Assembly: GCA_020851415.1 (NCBI GenBank)
Contig: JADZCU010000004.1
Span: forward strand, 1-64,000
Direction of reading: 5' to 3'
DNA: 64,000 nucleotides
From: Candidatus Peregrinibacteria bacterium
GTDB lineage: Bacteria > Patescibacteriota > Gracilibacteria > UBA1369
Positions within the stretch are counted from its first letter, which is position 1, and every line of letters begins with the position of its first letter. Below, in pieces: positions 9,540-18,600 of this stretch. The notes under the pieces are model-generated. The model saw nothing but the letters and a program-made list of their open reading frames with translations, searched no databases and was not told where the DNA came from. Made by a program: the position numbers and the translations under genes.

Positions 9540-10022
9540 ATGCAAGCTAAGCAAACAACAATTTACATTGGTTCCGACCATGCAGGGTATGAGATGAAAG
9601 AGGCACTAAAGAAATATATTGGTGAAAAGGCTGATTTTAAGGCGGTTGATTTGGGTGCTTTTAGCCAGGACTCTCTTGATTATCCTGATATTGCCCGTGA
9701 GGTTTGTGAGAAAATTGTTGATGAAAAGGGCTCTCTGGGAATTCTTATTTGCGGTACCGGTATTGGGATGATGATGTCCGCAAACAAGCGTGAAGGTATT
9801 CGTGCGGCGGTTTGTACGGTTGAGTTGATGGCGAAAATGGCACGTTTGCATAATGATGCGAACGTACTTTGTTTGGGCAGCCGTATTATTGGTATGGATC
9901 TGGCTAAAAATATCGTTGATACTTTTTTGACGACTCCGTTTGAAAATGAAGAGCGTCATGTTCGTAGAATTGCCAAGATGGAGCCGAATGCCAAGCCGGC
10001 GAATCCTGAGGAGAGCTGCTAA
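9540..10022 (+). CDS. rpiB: ribose 5-phosphate isomerase B
   Basis: IYIGSDHAGYEMKEALKKYI, GILICGTGIGMMMSANKREGIRAAVC, NDANVLCLGSRIIG. Confidence 0.96.
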   Translation: MQAKQTTIYIGSDHAGYEMKEALKKYIGEKADFKAVDLGAFSQDSLDYPDIAREVCEKIVDEKGSLGILICGTGIGMMMSANKREGIRAAVCTVELMAKMARLHNDANVLCLGSRIIGMDLAKNIVDTFLTTPFENEERHVRRIAKMEPNAKPANPEESC

Positions 10023-10025
10023 GCT

Positions 10026-10289
10026 TTAATAAATTGAATGTGGTCCGATGTCGATGAAGGCTGTTTCCTCGTTTGTTTCGAATGAGAAGAGTGTTCTGGT
10101 TGAGTGGTTTACTGAAAATGACCAGTATTCTGAAAGAGGGTCGTTGAGTTTGTGGGTTTTGAGTCTTGGGTCGAAGCAGTTTGCTCGAAAAAGTTTTTCT
10201 TTTTGAATCATTTGCTTTTTTATTGATTCGGGAAGTTTTTTTAGTGCTCGCTTGAAATGGCTTGTATATATGATTTTTTTAATCTTCAT
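10026..10289 (-). CDS. RelE/YafQ-type mRNA interferase toxin
   Basis: IIYTSHFKRALKKLPESIKK...LKTHKLNDPLSEYWSFSVNHSTRTLFSF; overlaps upstream antitoxin ORF. Confidence 0.8.
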   Translation of the reverse strand: MKIKKIIYTSHFKRALKKLPESIKKQMIQKEKLFRANCFDPRLKTHKLNDPLSEYWSFSVNHSTRTLFSFETNEETAFIDIGPHSIY

Positions 10290-10554
10290 CGATCAGATCT
10301 TTTATAGATTTTAGAACTTTGAGTTTTCCATCTTTTTTCTCTTTTTTGTATGTCATGATGGCTTTCATTGCCAATTCAAGTTCGTATTTTTCTGCTTTTG
10401 CCTGTATTTCTTCAAATTGGTGAATATCAATAATTACTACCTCGGGCTTATTGTTGTTGAGGACAACGAGTGGTTCTTGTGATTCGATGACTTCATCGAA
10501 GAGTTTACGATAATTTTTTTGGATTTGTTGCATAGATGCGGTTTTTGGAAACAT
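10279..10554 (-). CDS. Phd/YefM-type antitoxin
   Basis: MQQIQKNYRKLFDEVIESQEPLVVLNNNKPEVVIIDIHQFEEI; 4-codon-range overlap with toxin ORF. Confidence 0.8.
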   Translation of the reverse strand: MFPKTASMQQIQKNYRKLFDEVIESQEPLVVLNNNKPEVVIIDIHQFEEIQAKAEKYELELAMKAIMTYKKEKKDGKLKVLKSIKDLIDED

Positions 10555-10718
10555 ATGAAGCTAGATTATATATTATTATAAATAATATTCTATATATTCT
10601 AGTATGTCAATTTTGATACATATTTGTGAATGTTCGATTGCAGGATAATGGAGAGTCCTAAAATTTTTCTAACGGGATTCACATATTTCTGGTATAATGG
10701 TGAAAAGAACCTGTTTTT

Positions 10719-11369
10719 ATGAAGATACAAATCGCTCCATCTATTTTGTCGGCGGACTTTGGAAAATTGAATGCAGATATTGCTACGGTTGAGCCGTATG
10801 TGGATTTGTTGCATGTGGATATTATGGACGGACATTTTGTGCCGAATATTACTATGGGGCCGCCCGTGGTGAAGAACATTCAGACAAAATTACCGGTAGA
10901 TTTGCATTTGATGATTGAACATCCGGAGATGTATATCGAGGAGTTTGTGAAGGCGGCCACCGCCAACGGTTTGAGTAAGGACAAGGTGAGCGTTACTGTA
11001 CACCAGGAGGCTTGTAAGCATTTGCATCGCGTGATTCAACTGATTAAAAGTTTTGGGGTGAAGGCTGCTGTGTCTATTAACCCTGGAACTCCTGTAGAGA
11101 TGATAAAGGATGTTTTGGGGGATCTGGATATGGTTCTTATTATGAGTGTTAATCCAGGATTTGGCGGCCAAAAATTTATTCCGGTCGCGCTTGATAAAAT
11201 TCGTGAAATTCGAAAATTGAAACCTGATCTGGATATTGAAGTTGATGGTGGAATTAATGCAGAAACGGCGAAATTGTGTGTGGAAGCTGGTGCAAATATT
11301 TTAGTTGCGGGCTCTTATATTTTTGGAGCGGAGGATCGTCAAAAGGCGATTGAGAGTTTGAGGATGTAG
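10719..11369 (+). CDS. rpe: ribulose-phosphate 3-epimerase
   Basis: IAPSILSADFGKLNADIATVEPYVDLLHVDIMDGHFVPNITMGPPVV; MSVNPGFGGQKFIP; EVDGGINAETA. Confidence 0.97.
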   Translation: MKIQIAPSILSADFGKLNADIATVEPYVDLLHVDIMDGHFVPNITMGPPVVKNIQTKLPVDLHLMIEHPEMYIEEFVKAATANGLSKDKVSVTVHQEACKHLHRVIQLIKSFGVKAAVSINPGTPVEMIKDVLGDLDMVLIMSVNPGFGGQKFIPVALDKIREIRKLKPDLDIEVDGGINAETAKLCVEAGANILVAGSYIFGAEDRQKAIESLRM

Positions 11370-11375
11370 GGGGGA

Positions 11376-11427
11376 CTTAGCTATAAGCTTATACTTAATT
11401 ACACCTTTACGTACACCCGGAGGGCGG
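11376..11427 (+). repeat. dispersed repeat copy A (CTTAGCTA...CACCTTTACGTACACCCGGAGGGCGGG)
   Basis: shares blocks with copies B, C and D. Confidence 0.75.
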
Positions 11428-11502
11428 GAATTTTTGAAAGTTGGGGAAACTAAGCTATAGTGTTTAGGTTTTTCAAGGTTTTTATTTTTTAAACGCTTTG
11501 TT

Positions 11503-13965
11503 ATGTTTGATGGGAAGAAAACTTTCATAGCGCAGTTGAGTCTTGTCACCTTGCTTGTGAGTCAGGTGTCATCTTTGGCTTACGCGCAAACTACGGGTCC
11601 TTTTTCTGATGTGGGTAGTAATCATCCGAATGTCACGGCCATTCAGTTTATGAAGGATAGTGGTGTGTTTGAAGGATATCCTGATGGGACTTATCAACCA
11701 GACCGCGTTTTGAATCGTGCGGAGCAACTGAAAGTTTATATGTTGCTTCATGGTCTTGATCCGGCGGCGAGTGAATATAAGAACTGTTTTCCTGATGTGA
11801 AAGAAGAATGGTTTGCCCGTTTTGTTTGTTTTGCGAAAGAACAGAAATGGGTGCAGGGGTATCCTGACGATACATTTAAACCAGGTCAGGAGGTGAATAC
11901 GGTTGAAGCTCTCAAGATGCTTGGTGAGATCCAGGGATGGGACATGACTGAACCTGCGACTCCACCCTACCCTGATGTCCCAACCGGACAGTGGTACACC
12001 AAGTATGTTGCCTTTGCAAAAAATGCCGGCTTGCTTGGAACAACCGGAAACATTAAGCCTGCGGGTGGATTGACTCGTGCTGTAACAGCAGAGTTGTTGT
12101 TCCGTTCGCTGGCTGTGTATGCACTGGGTGAAACTGCATATAGTGCTGATCTTGTTGATGAAATTTTAGATGTTGATGTGGCGCAGTTACCTCCACCACC
12201 TTCTTTGGCGGGTGCTGCTCCTGTAGCAGAATTTGGTGATGCTCCGGAAAGTGGGGCAGCAGGGTATGCGGGAAGTTTCTCGACTGTTCAGGCAGCTTTC
12301 CCGACACTTTATAATACTTCAAACTCTTCCATGAAAGGTGCGCATGCACTGGATTCTAGTATGGAATGGTTGGGTGTTTCTGTTAGTGATGAAACGGATG
12401 CTGATGATTCGAGTGATCCGGACGGCACTATGAATTTGGATAATGCTGACGGGTTTGATGATGGAGTGAAGGGATTGAATATTTCACTTGTGAGTATTCC
12501 GCCACCGGCAACTTTAACTGTTGATGTGACGGTTGATGAAAGTGCTCCGGCTGGACCACGCTATTTGAATGCAGTTATTGATTTGAATATGGACGGTAAA
12601 TGGAAAGGTCACGCTGCGGGTGGTGAACAGGAATGGGTTGTGAAGAACTATGTGGTCAATGTTACGCCAGGTTCTACGAAGAGTGTTACTACGGATGAGT
12701 TTGCATATTCAAATGGTTGGCTCCTGACTCCTACCAGCTGGATGCGTGTGGTTTTGAGTCGTGAACCTTTGAGTGTTTCTTCGTTTGGTACGAATGGATG
12801 GGATGGGAGTGGAGAGTTTGAATATGGAGAGGTGGAGGATTATTATATTCAGCTTCCTAACTGGAACGATGGTGAAGGTGGACCCGGCGGACGCGCTGGT
12901 GGAGGTCGTGGTCTTGTGTGGGGAAAACCTGCTCCGGTTATGACTTGTCCAAGAAAAGTGGTCTTCCCAACAGGAATTGATACGGTGAGATTTATGTGTC
13001 AGGTATCTAACTTTGGTGGTCCTGGTGATGTTCAGTATGACCTCTGGCCAATTGTTGCCGGTGTCATGGTTGCACCGGTTACTGGTGTTTTGAATTTGGC
13101 TACGGCACCGCCTGGCTTCCCACCGTTTGGTGTTGTCGGGAATCCGAAATTTGTTTGGTTGACTGCCACAAAGGGTACAACTCCTTCAACTTGGGGTTAT
13201 ACGGTTGTTGGTATTGATCCATTATCTACTGTGAAAGATAGCGTTATTGATTTGGGACTTGTGCCAGGTGACAGTGACGAAGGCTATGAGGCTGGTGATA
13301 TTGAAGATATTGAGTCATGGGCTGCACAGCTTAATGACTATTATTTGTTTGGTGGCGGTTGGGATGGAGTATTGATCACCGATGCAACCTTTTTGGTGGT
13401 TGATGATGCTTCGCATGATTATCACTTCCGGGGTGTGCCGCATGTGCGTTTCCCTGAAGGACAGGTGACGGATGTAATGTATGATTGGAGTTCACCTTCT
13501 GCGTGCGGTCTTCTTGACTGGGATGAAACGACCGGCGTTGTTGATTGGACATTTGATTCTGCTGAAGCTGATGAGTGTATGGAAGGTGGTATTAAATTAA
13601 CAGTGGGTGACGGCGACAATATCGATGACATGGTGTTCGGTGCTGCTGTGTGGATGGATGAAGCAATATCGACACCTGTGAATGAGCCACCGGTGATTGA
13701 AGGGCTTGAGGCTGTGTGGACTAATAATGCAGAGGACGATCCTCACATGTATCAACTCTACCTCACGGCTTCTGATCCGGACGATGATTCACTTACTTAT
13801 AATTGGACTAATGTGAGTTGTGGTTCGTTCAATACGGGGACCAGTAGTTCCATGGTCGGTTGGCAGTATCCGCTCGCCAGTATGGCTGCTTGTTCTTCGG
13901 CTCAGGTGACGGTTCAGGTGAGTGATGGTACCGATACAACACAAAAGACTCTCTCGATTTTTTAA
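11503..13965 (+). CDS. secreted SLH-domain protein with GEVED-type domain
   Basis: signal peptide; SLH repeats (FSDVGSNHPNVTAIQFMKDSGVFEGYPDGTYQPDRVLNRAEQLKVYM etc.); GEFEYGEVEDYYIQLP. Confidence 0.92.
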   Translation: MFDGKKTFIAQLSLVTLLVSQVSSLAYAQTTGPFSDVGSNHPNVTAIQFMKDSGVFEGYPDGTYQPDRVLNRAEQLKVYMLLHGLDPAASEYKNCFPDVKEEWFARFVCFAKEQKWVQGYPDDTFKPGQEVNTVEALKMLGEIQGWDMTEPATPPYPDVPTGQWYTKYVAFAKNAGLLGTTGNIKPAGGLTRAVTAELLFRSLAVYALGETAYSADLVDEILDVDVAQLPPPPSLAGAAPVAEFGDAPESGAAGYAGSFSTVQAAFPTLYNTSNSSMKGAHALDSSMEWLGVSVSDETDADDSSDPDGTMNLDNADGFDDGVKGLNISLVSIPPPATLTVDVTVDESAPAGPRYLNAVIDLNMDGKWKGHAAGGEQEWVVKNYVVNVTPGSTKSVTTDEFAYSNGWLLTPTSWMRVVLSREPLSVSSFGTNGWDGSGEFEYGEVEDYYIQLPNWNDGEGGPGGRAGGGRGLVWGKPAPVMTCPRKVVFPTGIDTVRFMCQVSNFGGPGDVQYDLWPIVAGVMVAPVTGVLNLATAPPGFPPFGVVGNPKFVWLTATKGTTPSTWGYTVVGIDPLSTVKDSVIDLGLVPGDSDEGYEAGDIEDIESWAAQLNDYYLFGGGWDGVLITDATFLVVDDASHDYHFRGVPHVRFPEGQVTDVMYDWSSPSACGLLDWDETTGVVDWTFDSAEADECMEGGIKLTVGDGDNIDDMVFGAAVWMDEAISTPVNEPPVIEGLEAVWTNNAEDDPHMYQLYLTASDPDDDSLTYNWTNVSCGSFNTGTSSSMVGWQYPLASMAACSSAQVTVQVSDGTDTTQKTLSIF

Positions 13966-13989
13966 GCGATTGAGAGTTTGAAAGGGTAA
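13966..13989 (+). repeat. diverged copy of the rpe 3' coding tail (AIESLKG-stop versus AIESLRM-stop)
   Basis: GCGATTGAGAGTTTGA identical to 11346-11361; begins immediately after the SLH gene stop codon. Confidence 0.8.
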
Positions 13990-13990
13990 A

Positions 13991-14020
13991 GCTTAGCTAC
14001 GCCTTTACGTAGGGCGCGGG
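13991..14020 (+). repeat. dispersed repeat copy B (GCTTAGCTACGCCTTTACGTAGGGCGCGGG)
   Basis: matches copies A, C, D. Confidence 0.8.
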
Positions 14021-14073
14021 AACCGAATTTTTAGGGGGTGGCCTGGTCGCGGGGAATGCGCGCCAGGCCGACC

Positions 14074-14862
14074 CTATTCTTTGTGGTTGAAGGCGGAGGT
14101 GGCTTTGTCTGCTACCTCGTCGAGGGCGGCATGGGTCTTGAGCCGGGACAGGATGCTGATGATGGCCATCAGGTTGATGGTCACCAGGGTTGTAAGGGTG
14201 ATTTCCGAGTCTACCTCCACCCACTTTTGGTGGATGATCATGCCGAGAAAGAGGCAGACGTACTGGGCAATTACCTTGACCTTGCCGGCCCAGGACGCAC
14301 CTTCGCCGCGGACGTACGACTCGATCAGCCTGAAGGGCCAGAGCGGCAGGAACGGCTTACGGATAAGCGTTCCAATCACTTCGAGGCAGAGCATCGTGAC
14401 GACCGCGTACCACTGCATGTACCCCATGATGCTGAAGACGATCATCGGAATGGGTACCGTGATTTTGTCTCCCATGGGGTCGAGCCACTTTCCAGTGGGG
14501 GTGCTGCCGAGGTAGTTCAGATCTTCCCAGAACTTTCCGGTGGGGGTTGTGGGCGCATCGCTTTTTTTGTTTTCCTCGTCGTAGGCGGCGGCAACTTTGC
14601 CGTCGATACGATCCAGGATGAACGCCAAGACGACAACGCAAAACCCCTGGTAGGGGTATCCGTGGAAGTACATCGTGTAGCCGATCCAGGCGATTGGGGT
14701 GCGCCAGATGCTCAGCCAGTTGGGGCTGAGGTATTTGGTTTTCCCGATACGAACCAGGAATCGATGGGGGATGGCGAGGATCGGGAGTGCGATGAGCATT
14801 CCACTGATCAGGTAGATCATGATCTTGAACTGACCAGGCAACGATTCGTAGAAGTCTGACAT
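14074..14862 (-). CDS. CDP-alcohol phosphatidyltransferase family protein
   Basis: LSPNWLSIWRTPIAW...AFILDRIDGKVAAAYDEENKKSD...GKWLDPMGDKIT (DGxxAR...D-like CDP-alcohol signature); start MSDFYES preceded by purine-rich SD; local GC higher than neighbours. Confidence 0.85.
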   Translation of the reverse strand: MSDFYESLPGQFKIMIYLISGMLIALPILAIPHRFLVRIGKTKYLSPNWLSIWRTPIAWIGYTMYFHGYPYQGFCVVVLAFILDRIDGKVAAAYDEENKKSDAPTTPTGKFWEDLNYLGSTPTGKWLDPMGDKITVPIPMIVFSIMGYMQWYAVVTMLCLEVIGTLIRKPFLPLWPFRLIESYVRGEGASWAGKVKVIAQYVCLFLGMIIHQKWVEVDSEITLTTLVTINLMAIISILSRLKTHAALDEVADKATSAFNHKE

Positions 14863-15015
14863 TCGTGAGTTTTCCTCCTTCCTTTTTTCCAAAGAGCAGG
14901 GTTATCTCCGCTGCGATCCACCTTTGCGGGGTAACCAGCGGAAGGGGCTACACTATGCTTGTGGACACTTGAAAGCAAGCCGTGATTAGTTTTTTCACGT
15001 ACTATATGATTTTCA

Positions 15016-15092
15016 TGGTGAGCCCGGTGCGAGTCGAACGCACGACCTTTGGCTCCGCAAACCAACGCTCTATCCATCTGAGCTACGGGCTC
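15016..15092 (-). tRNA. tRNA-Arg, anticodon GCG, CCA encoded
   Basis: cloverleaf read by hand: GAGCCCG TA GCTC..GAGC G TTGGT TTGCGGA GCCAA AGGTC GTGCG TTCGACT CGCAC CGGGCTC A CCA. Confidence 0.95.
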
Positions 15093-15196
15093 GTATTGTA
15101 TGGGTCCATTTCCCCAAAGGCAGGGCCTAATTTAGCCTAGTTTTACCCTTTTGACAACAGATTTCCTTTTCATGGGGATGTGTTGTCTGGATTTCT

Positions 15197-16291
15197 TTAT
15201 TTTGTGCGCTTATACGGTACGATTTTTGCGTCAGCGGTAATCATGTAGACTGGTCCGAATTGGCCATAGAGACCGGCGATGTGATCTGCAAATTCTTCGC
15301 TTACTTCTCCGTTTTTTAATCCGTGGGGATAGAACACCTGGGCAGCTTTGACGAGAATATTGAGGCTGCTGATGTCGGATGTTTTCATGTTTGTGCGTAG
15401 TGTTTGGTGCAGTTTTGCCATGGATTCACGGTCGGTAATTTGGGTTTTTCTGAGTTGCCCGTCGGTCAGGAGATCAACGCTTTCTATTTGCGTGGCAAAG
15501 GCCATGGCTTCAGCCGATAGTATAGGTTTTGTTCCAGGGCTTTTTATGAATTGCATGTATTCACCAAGTTTTCCGTGATTTGCGAAGAGTGATCGATATT
15601 TCATGTCGTCCAGTGAGTGGCGTGCTTCATGATACAATATGGAGAGTTCGAGATCGTTTTCTGGATCGAAGTTTGGGTCGAGTGACATGGTGCGCATTTT
15701 GGGGTTGAATGCTGCGGCCGCGTTTTCGCTTTCATCCAGAAGCGGAGCATAGCCAAAAAACTCTATCGGTGCTTCCATTGATCTTTCTCCACTTTTCATC
15801 ATTTTCGCGACAAGTCGTGGGATATTTCTGTTGGGATTGTTTTTGTTTTTCCGAAGTGTGTCAAAAATTTTTAATAGGCTGTCTTTCAGATATTCATCTT
15901 TGAGTACAGCTGTTTTTGTTCGTAATCTTTCTTCGTAGGATGCTAATCCTTTTTCTGCTTTTTCGATCAGTATGTCTGTTGTTTCTTCATCAGATAGTTC
16001 TTTGGCGTTTCCTTCTGAAGGAGTTTTTTTACTCTGTGGTGTTTTTGAAATTTGGCCGCCTGATTTTTTTGCGGTTATTGCTGGCGTGGGGTCATTTGGG
16101 CTTTTATCTATATAAATGCTTCCCACTGTCGCTGCAGTTATGGCGACTGCTCCAAGTATGAGTCTTTGCGAAATACTTTGGATATTTCTTACCAAAGGAG
16201 ATCCTGGCTGACGAGCTGATACAGGAGGTGCTACTTCTTCTTTTGGTCTTTTCCTCTTCCTTGAATCTATATTTGTTGTTTTTTCCGGCAT
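15197..16291 (-). CDS. membrane-anchored protein with HExxH motif (putative metallopeptidase-like)
   Basis: N-terminal hydrophobic segment LILGAVAITAATVGSIYI; ELSILYHEARHSLDDMKYRSLF. Confidence 0.5.
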   Translation of the reverse strand: MPEKTTNIDSRKRKRPKEEVAPPVSARQPGSPLVRNIQSISQRLILGAVAITAATVGSIYIDKSPNDPTPAITAKKSGGQISKTPQSKKTPSEGNAKELSDEETTDILIEKAEKGLASYEERLRTKTAVLKDEYLKDSLLKIFDTLRKNKNNPNRNIPRLVAKMMKSGERSMEAPIEFFGYAPLLDESENAAAAFNPKMRTMSLDPNFDPENDLELSILYHEARHSLDDMKYRSLFANHGKLGEYMQFIKSPGTKPILSAEAMAFATQIESVDLLTDGQLRKTQITDRESMAKLHQTLRTNMKTSDISSLNILVKAAQVFYPHGLKNGEVSEEFADHIAGLYGQFGPVYMITADAKIVPYKRTK

Positions 16292-16352
16292 TTTTGATTA
16301 TGAGGGTTTGCTATTTTAATATATAAAAACAATCAAGTCAAATGACTTGATC

Positions 16353-17305
16353 GTTGATACGGCTAATATAAAGGAGAGCGTGGTGAGAAACGTATTCGAG
16401 TAGAATACAGAGCGCTAAAACTCACCCACCACACCCTATGCAAAAAATATCAAAGAAATTCACGATAATCAAAAATAATCTGGTAGCCGCTCGAATCCTT
16501 CGGAAACAGCGATGGAAAGGGCAAATAGCGTGTCCAAGGTGTGGATGTGTGAATGATATTTCACCACATTCGATCTTCAAAAATGGAATTAAACGGTATT
16601 TTTGTCACAATTGTATGAAAACTTTTACAGATATAACAGGCACTATCTACGAGAAAACCAAGGTTCCACTCTGGAAATGGGTCTATGGCCTGATCATACT
16701 TCTGGAATCCACGGGATCACTTTCTGCTGCAGAACTTTCCCGAAACATTGAAGTCTCATATCCGACGGCCCTCAAAATGATGCGAAAGATCAGATCCACA
16801 CTTCAAAATGACCGATTTGAAGGCACTCTCAAGGGTATTTGTGAATCAGATGAAGCCTGGATTTCTCACAAGAAAAATCAGCAAATTCTGCTGGGGACAG
16901 TTGAACGAAACGGGAGATTAAAGCTTTTTCCGATTATGGATCGATCTGACACTTCACTGTATTTCCCACATCGAAAATATGTTGAAAAAGGCAGTATGGT
17001 CTGCACCGACAGTCTCAGCACCTACAACAATCTGAACCATCGATATATTCATCACACGGTCAATCACTCAGCGAAACAGTTTGCCTGGAGACATGTTCAT
17101 ACCAACACTATTGAGGGTGTTTGGAGCATGCTCAAAGGTGTTCTTCGGACCATTCATCATGGTGTCTGGAAACGTTATCTCCAGGGCTACTGTGACCTCT
17201 TCTCCTTCATGTATTCGCACCGCTTTCTTTCTCTCTCTGATCGTTTCTCCCTCCTTATCTCTAAATCTTGTCAACCACGCTCTTGTTTATATTAGCCGTT
17301 GATAC
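16353..17305 (+). mobile_element. IS1595-family insertion sequence (16361-17297) with 8-bp target duplication GTTGATAC
   Basis: TIRs GGCTAATATAAAGGAGAGCGTGGT (left) and rc GGCTAATATAAACAAGAGCGTGGT (right); direct repeats GTTGATAC at 16353-16360 and 17298-17305. Confidence 0.95.
16438..17295 (+). CDS. IS1595 (ISXO2-like) family transposase
   Basis: zinc ribbon CPRCGCVNDISPHS..YFCHNC; CESDEAW; VCTDSLSTY; HTNTIEGVWSMLKGVLRTIHHGV. Confidence 0.95.
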   Translation: MQKISKKFTIIKNNLVAARILRKQRWKGQIACPRCGCVNDISPHSIFKNGIKRYFCHNCMKTFTDITGTIYEKTKVPLWKWVYGLIILLESTGSLSAAELSRNIEVSYPTALKMMRKIRSTLQNDRFEGTLKGICESDEAWISHKKNQQILLGTVERNGRLKLFPIMDRSDTSLYFPHRKYVEKGSMVCTDSLSTYNNLNHRYIHHTVNHSAKQFAWRHVHTNTIEGVWSMLKGVLRTIHHGVWKRYLQGYCDLFSFMYSHRFLSLSDRFSLLISKSCQPRSCLY

Positions 17306-17323
17306 CAGAAGAAAAGGCTTTTG

Positions 17324-18298
17324 TTAGAGAGTTTTAGCCTCTTCCAGTTCATGCGGGAGTTCTGGGGCTTCTTTGAAGAAACTGAGCATTTCTTTATGGA
17401 TTTTTCCGTTTGTGGCGAGAATATTTCGGCCATACAGATCAAGCTTTTGCCCAGCCATGCTCGTGATCCGGCCACCAGCTTCTTTGAGTATGCAAACTCC
17501 TGCGGTGATGTCCCAGGGTTTGAGTCCCAGCTCCCAATAGCCATCTATGCGGCCGGCGGCCACATAACAAAGATCTATACTGGCTGCACCACCACGTCTG
17601 ATTCCTTGGGTGTTGTAAAGGAAGTGTTCAAAATTGGGCAGATTTATGCCACGTCTTTTGTAGGTGAATCCTGTGGAAAGAAGGGAAAATTGCAGGGTTT
17701 TGGTTGTTGATACTTTGATTGGTTTGTTATTGAGGAATGCGCCCTGACCTTGTGCTGCTGTGTATATTTCATTGAGTAGGGGAGCGTAGATGACGCCAAC
17801 AATGGGTGTTCCCAGATAGGCCAGTCCTATGGAAACGGCAAAATATGGGTGAGAATGGGCGAAATTGGTTGTTCCGTCGATGGGGTCAATAATCCACTGA
17901 AAGCCCTGGCCTGCGTTTCTTTGAGAGCCTTCTTCCCCTAAAATGCCGTGATCGGGAAACATTTTGCTAAGCTCTTTTACTATTATGGTTTCACATTTTT
18001 TGTCGATTTCAGTTACGAGATCGTTGCTTCTTCCCGCTTTGAAATCGATTTTGAACTTTTTTCCGCAGGCACGTTTTTGTATTCCACCGGCTTTGAGAGC
18101 CAGTGTGCGGGCTGCAGTAAGAAATCTCTTCAGATCATTTTTGTTGAAAGCTGGCAATGGAGTGATTGGTGAAAAAGTAACCGGGAAATGTACCATTTCT
18201 ATTTTTTCCTTTTCAATGAGATTTTGCAAACAACTCTTGAAGCCAATGCGAAAATATTTTGTATAGTTCCATTTCGTATAACAAAAGATATGGTTCAA
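17324..18298 (-). CDS. inositol monophosphatase family protein
   Basis: DLVTEIDKKCETIIVKEL..GEEGSQ...WIIDPIDGTTNFAHSHPYFAVSIGL; WDITAGVCILKEAGG. Confidence 0.93.
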   Translation of the reverse strand: MNHIFCYTKWNYTKYFRIGFKSCLQNLIEKEKIEMVHFPVTFSPITPLPAFNKNDLKRFLTAARTLALKAGGIQKRACGKKFKIDFKAGRSNDLVTEIDKKCETIIVKELSKMFPDHGILGEEGSQRNAGQGFQWIIDPIDGTTNFAHSHPYFAVSIGLAYLGTPIVGVIYAPLLNEIYTAAQGQGAFLNNKPIKVSTTKTLQFSLLSTGFTYKRRGINLPNFEHFLYNTQGIRRGGAASIDLCYVAAGRIDGYWELGLKPWDITAGVCILKEAGGRITSMAGQKLDLYGRNILATNGKIHKEMLSFFKEAPELPHELEEAKTL

Positions 18299-18600
18299 AT
18301 TTTCTGCAACTACAATTCTGTAACGAACTCACCAAATTCTTGACGATGGGTGATCAAAAGTTTAACGTATGGCTTGTCCTATATTTAGTAGTTACTTTTT
18401 CTAGGAGCCACAATTGCTAGTGTGTCCGAGGGTTTCGGCTCATTTGGCAGGGCGTGGTTCATGGTCTAAAAAAAATCAGTGCAATCATGCTTTTTCGACC
18501 CCGGATTTCTGATCAAAATTTATAGGATTTTACCCACCCGTGTTTCAAAAAAATATCAAAACGAAACACCAATATACCCACCCTTTAACCTTGTTCCGTT

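Noticed and set aside
14038-14859. 273-aa + strand ORF
   Set aside because: antisense shadow of the CDP-alcohol phosphatidyltransferase in GC-rich DNA
14826-14862. SLPGQ in the CDP-alcohol phosphatidyltransferase as another palindrome copy
   Set aside because: the DNA there is not the CTGCCCGGGCAG palindrome; amino-acid coincidence
18299-18600. Cobalamin riboswitch upstream of nrdJ
   Set aside because: looked for B12-box-like conserved segments and saw none; leader left unannotated
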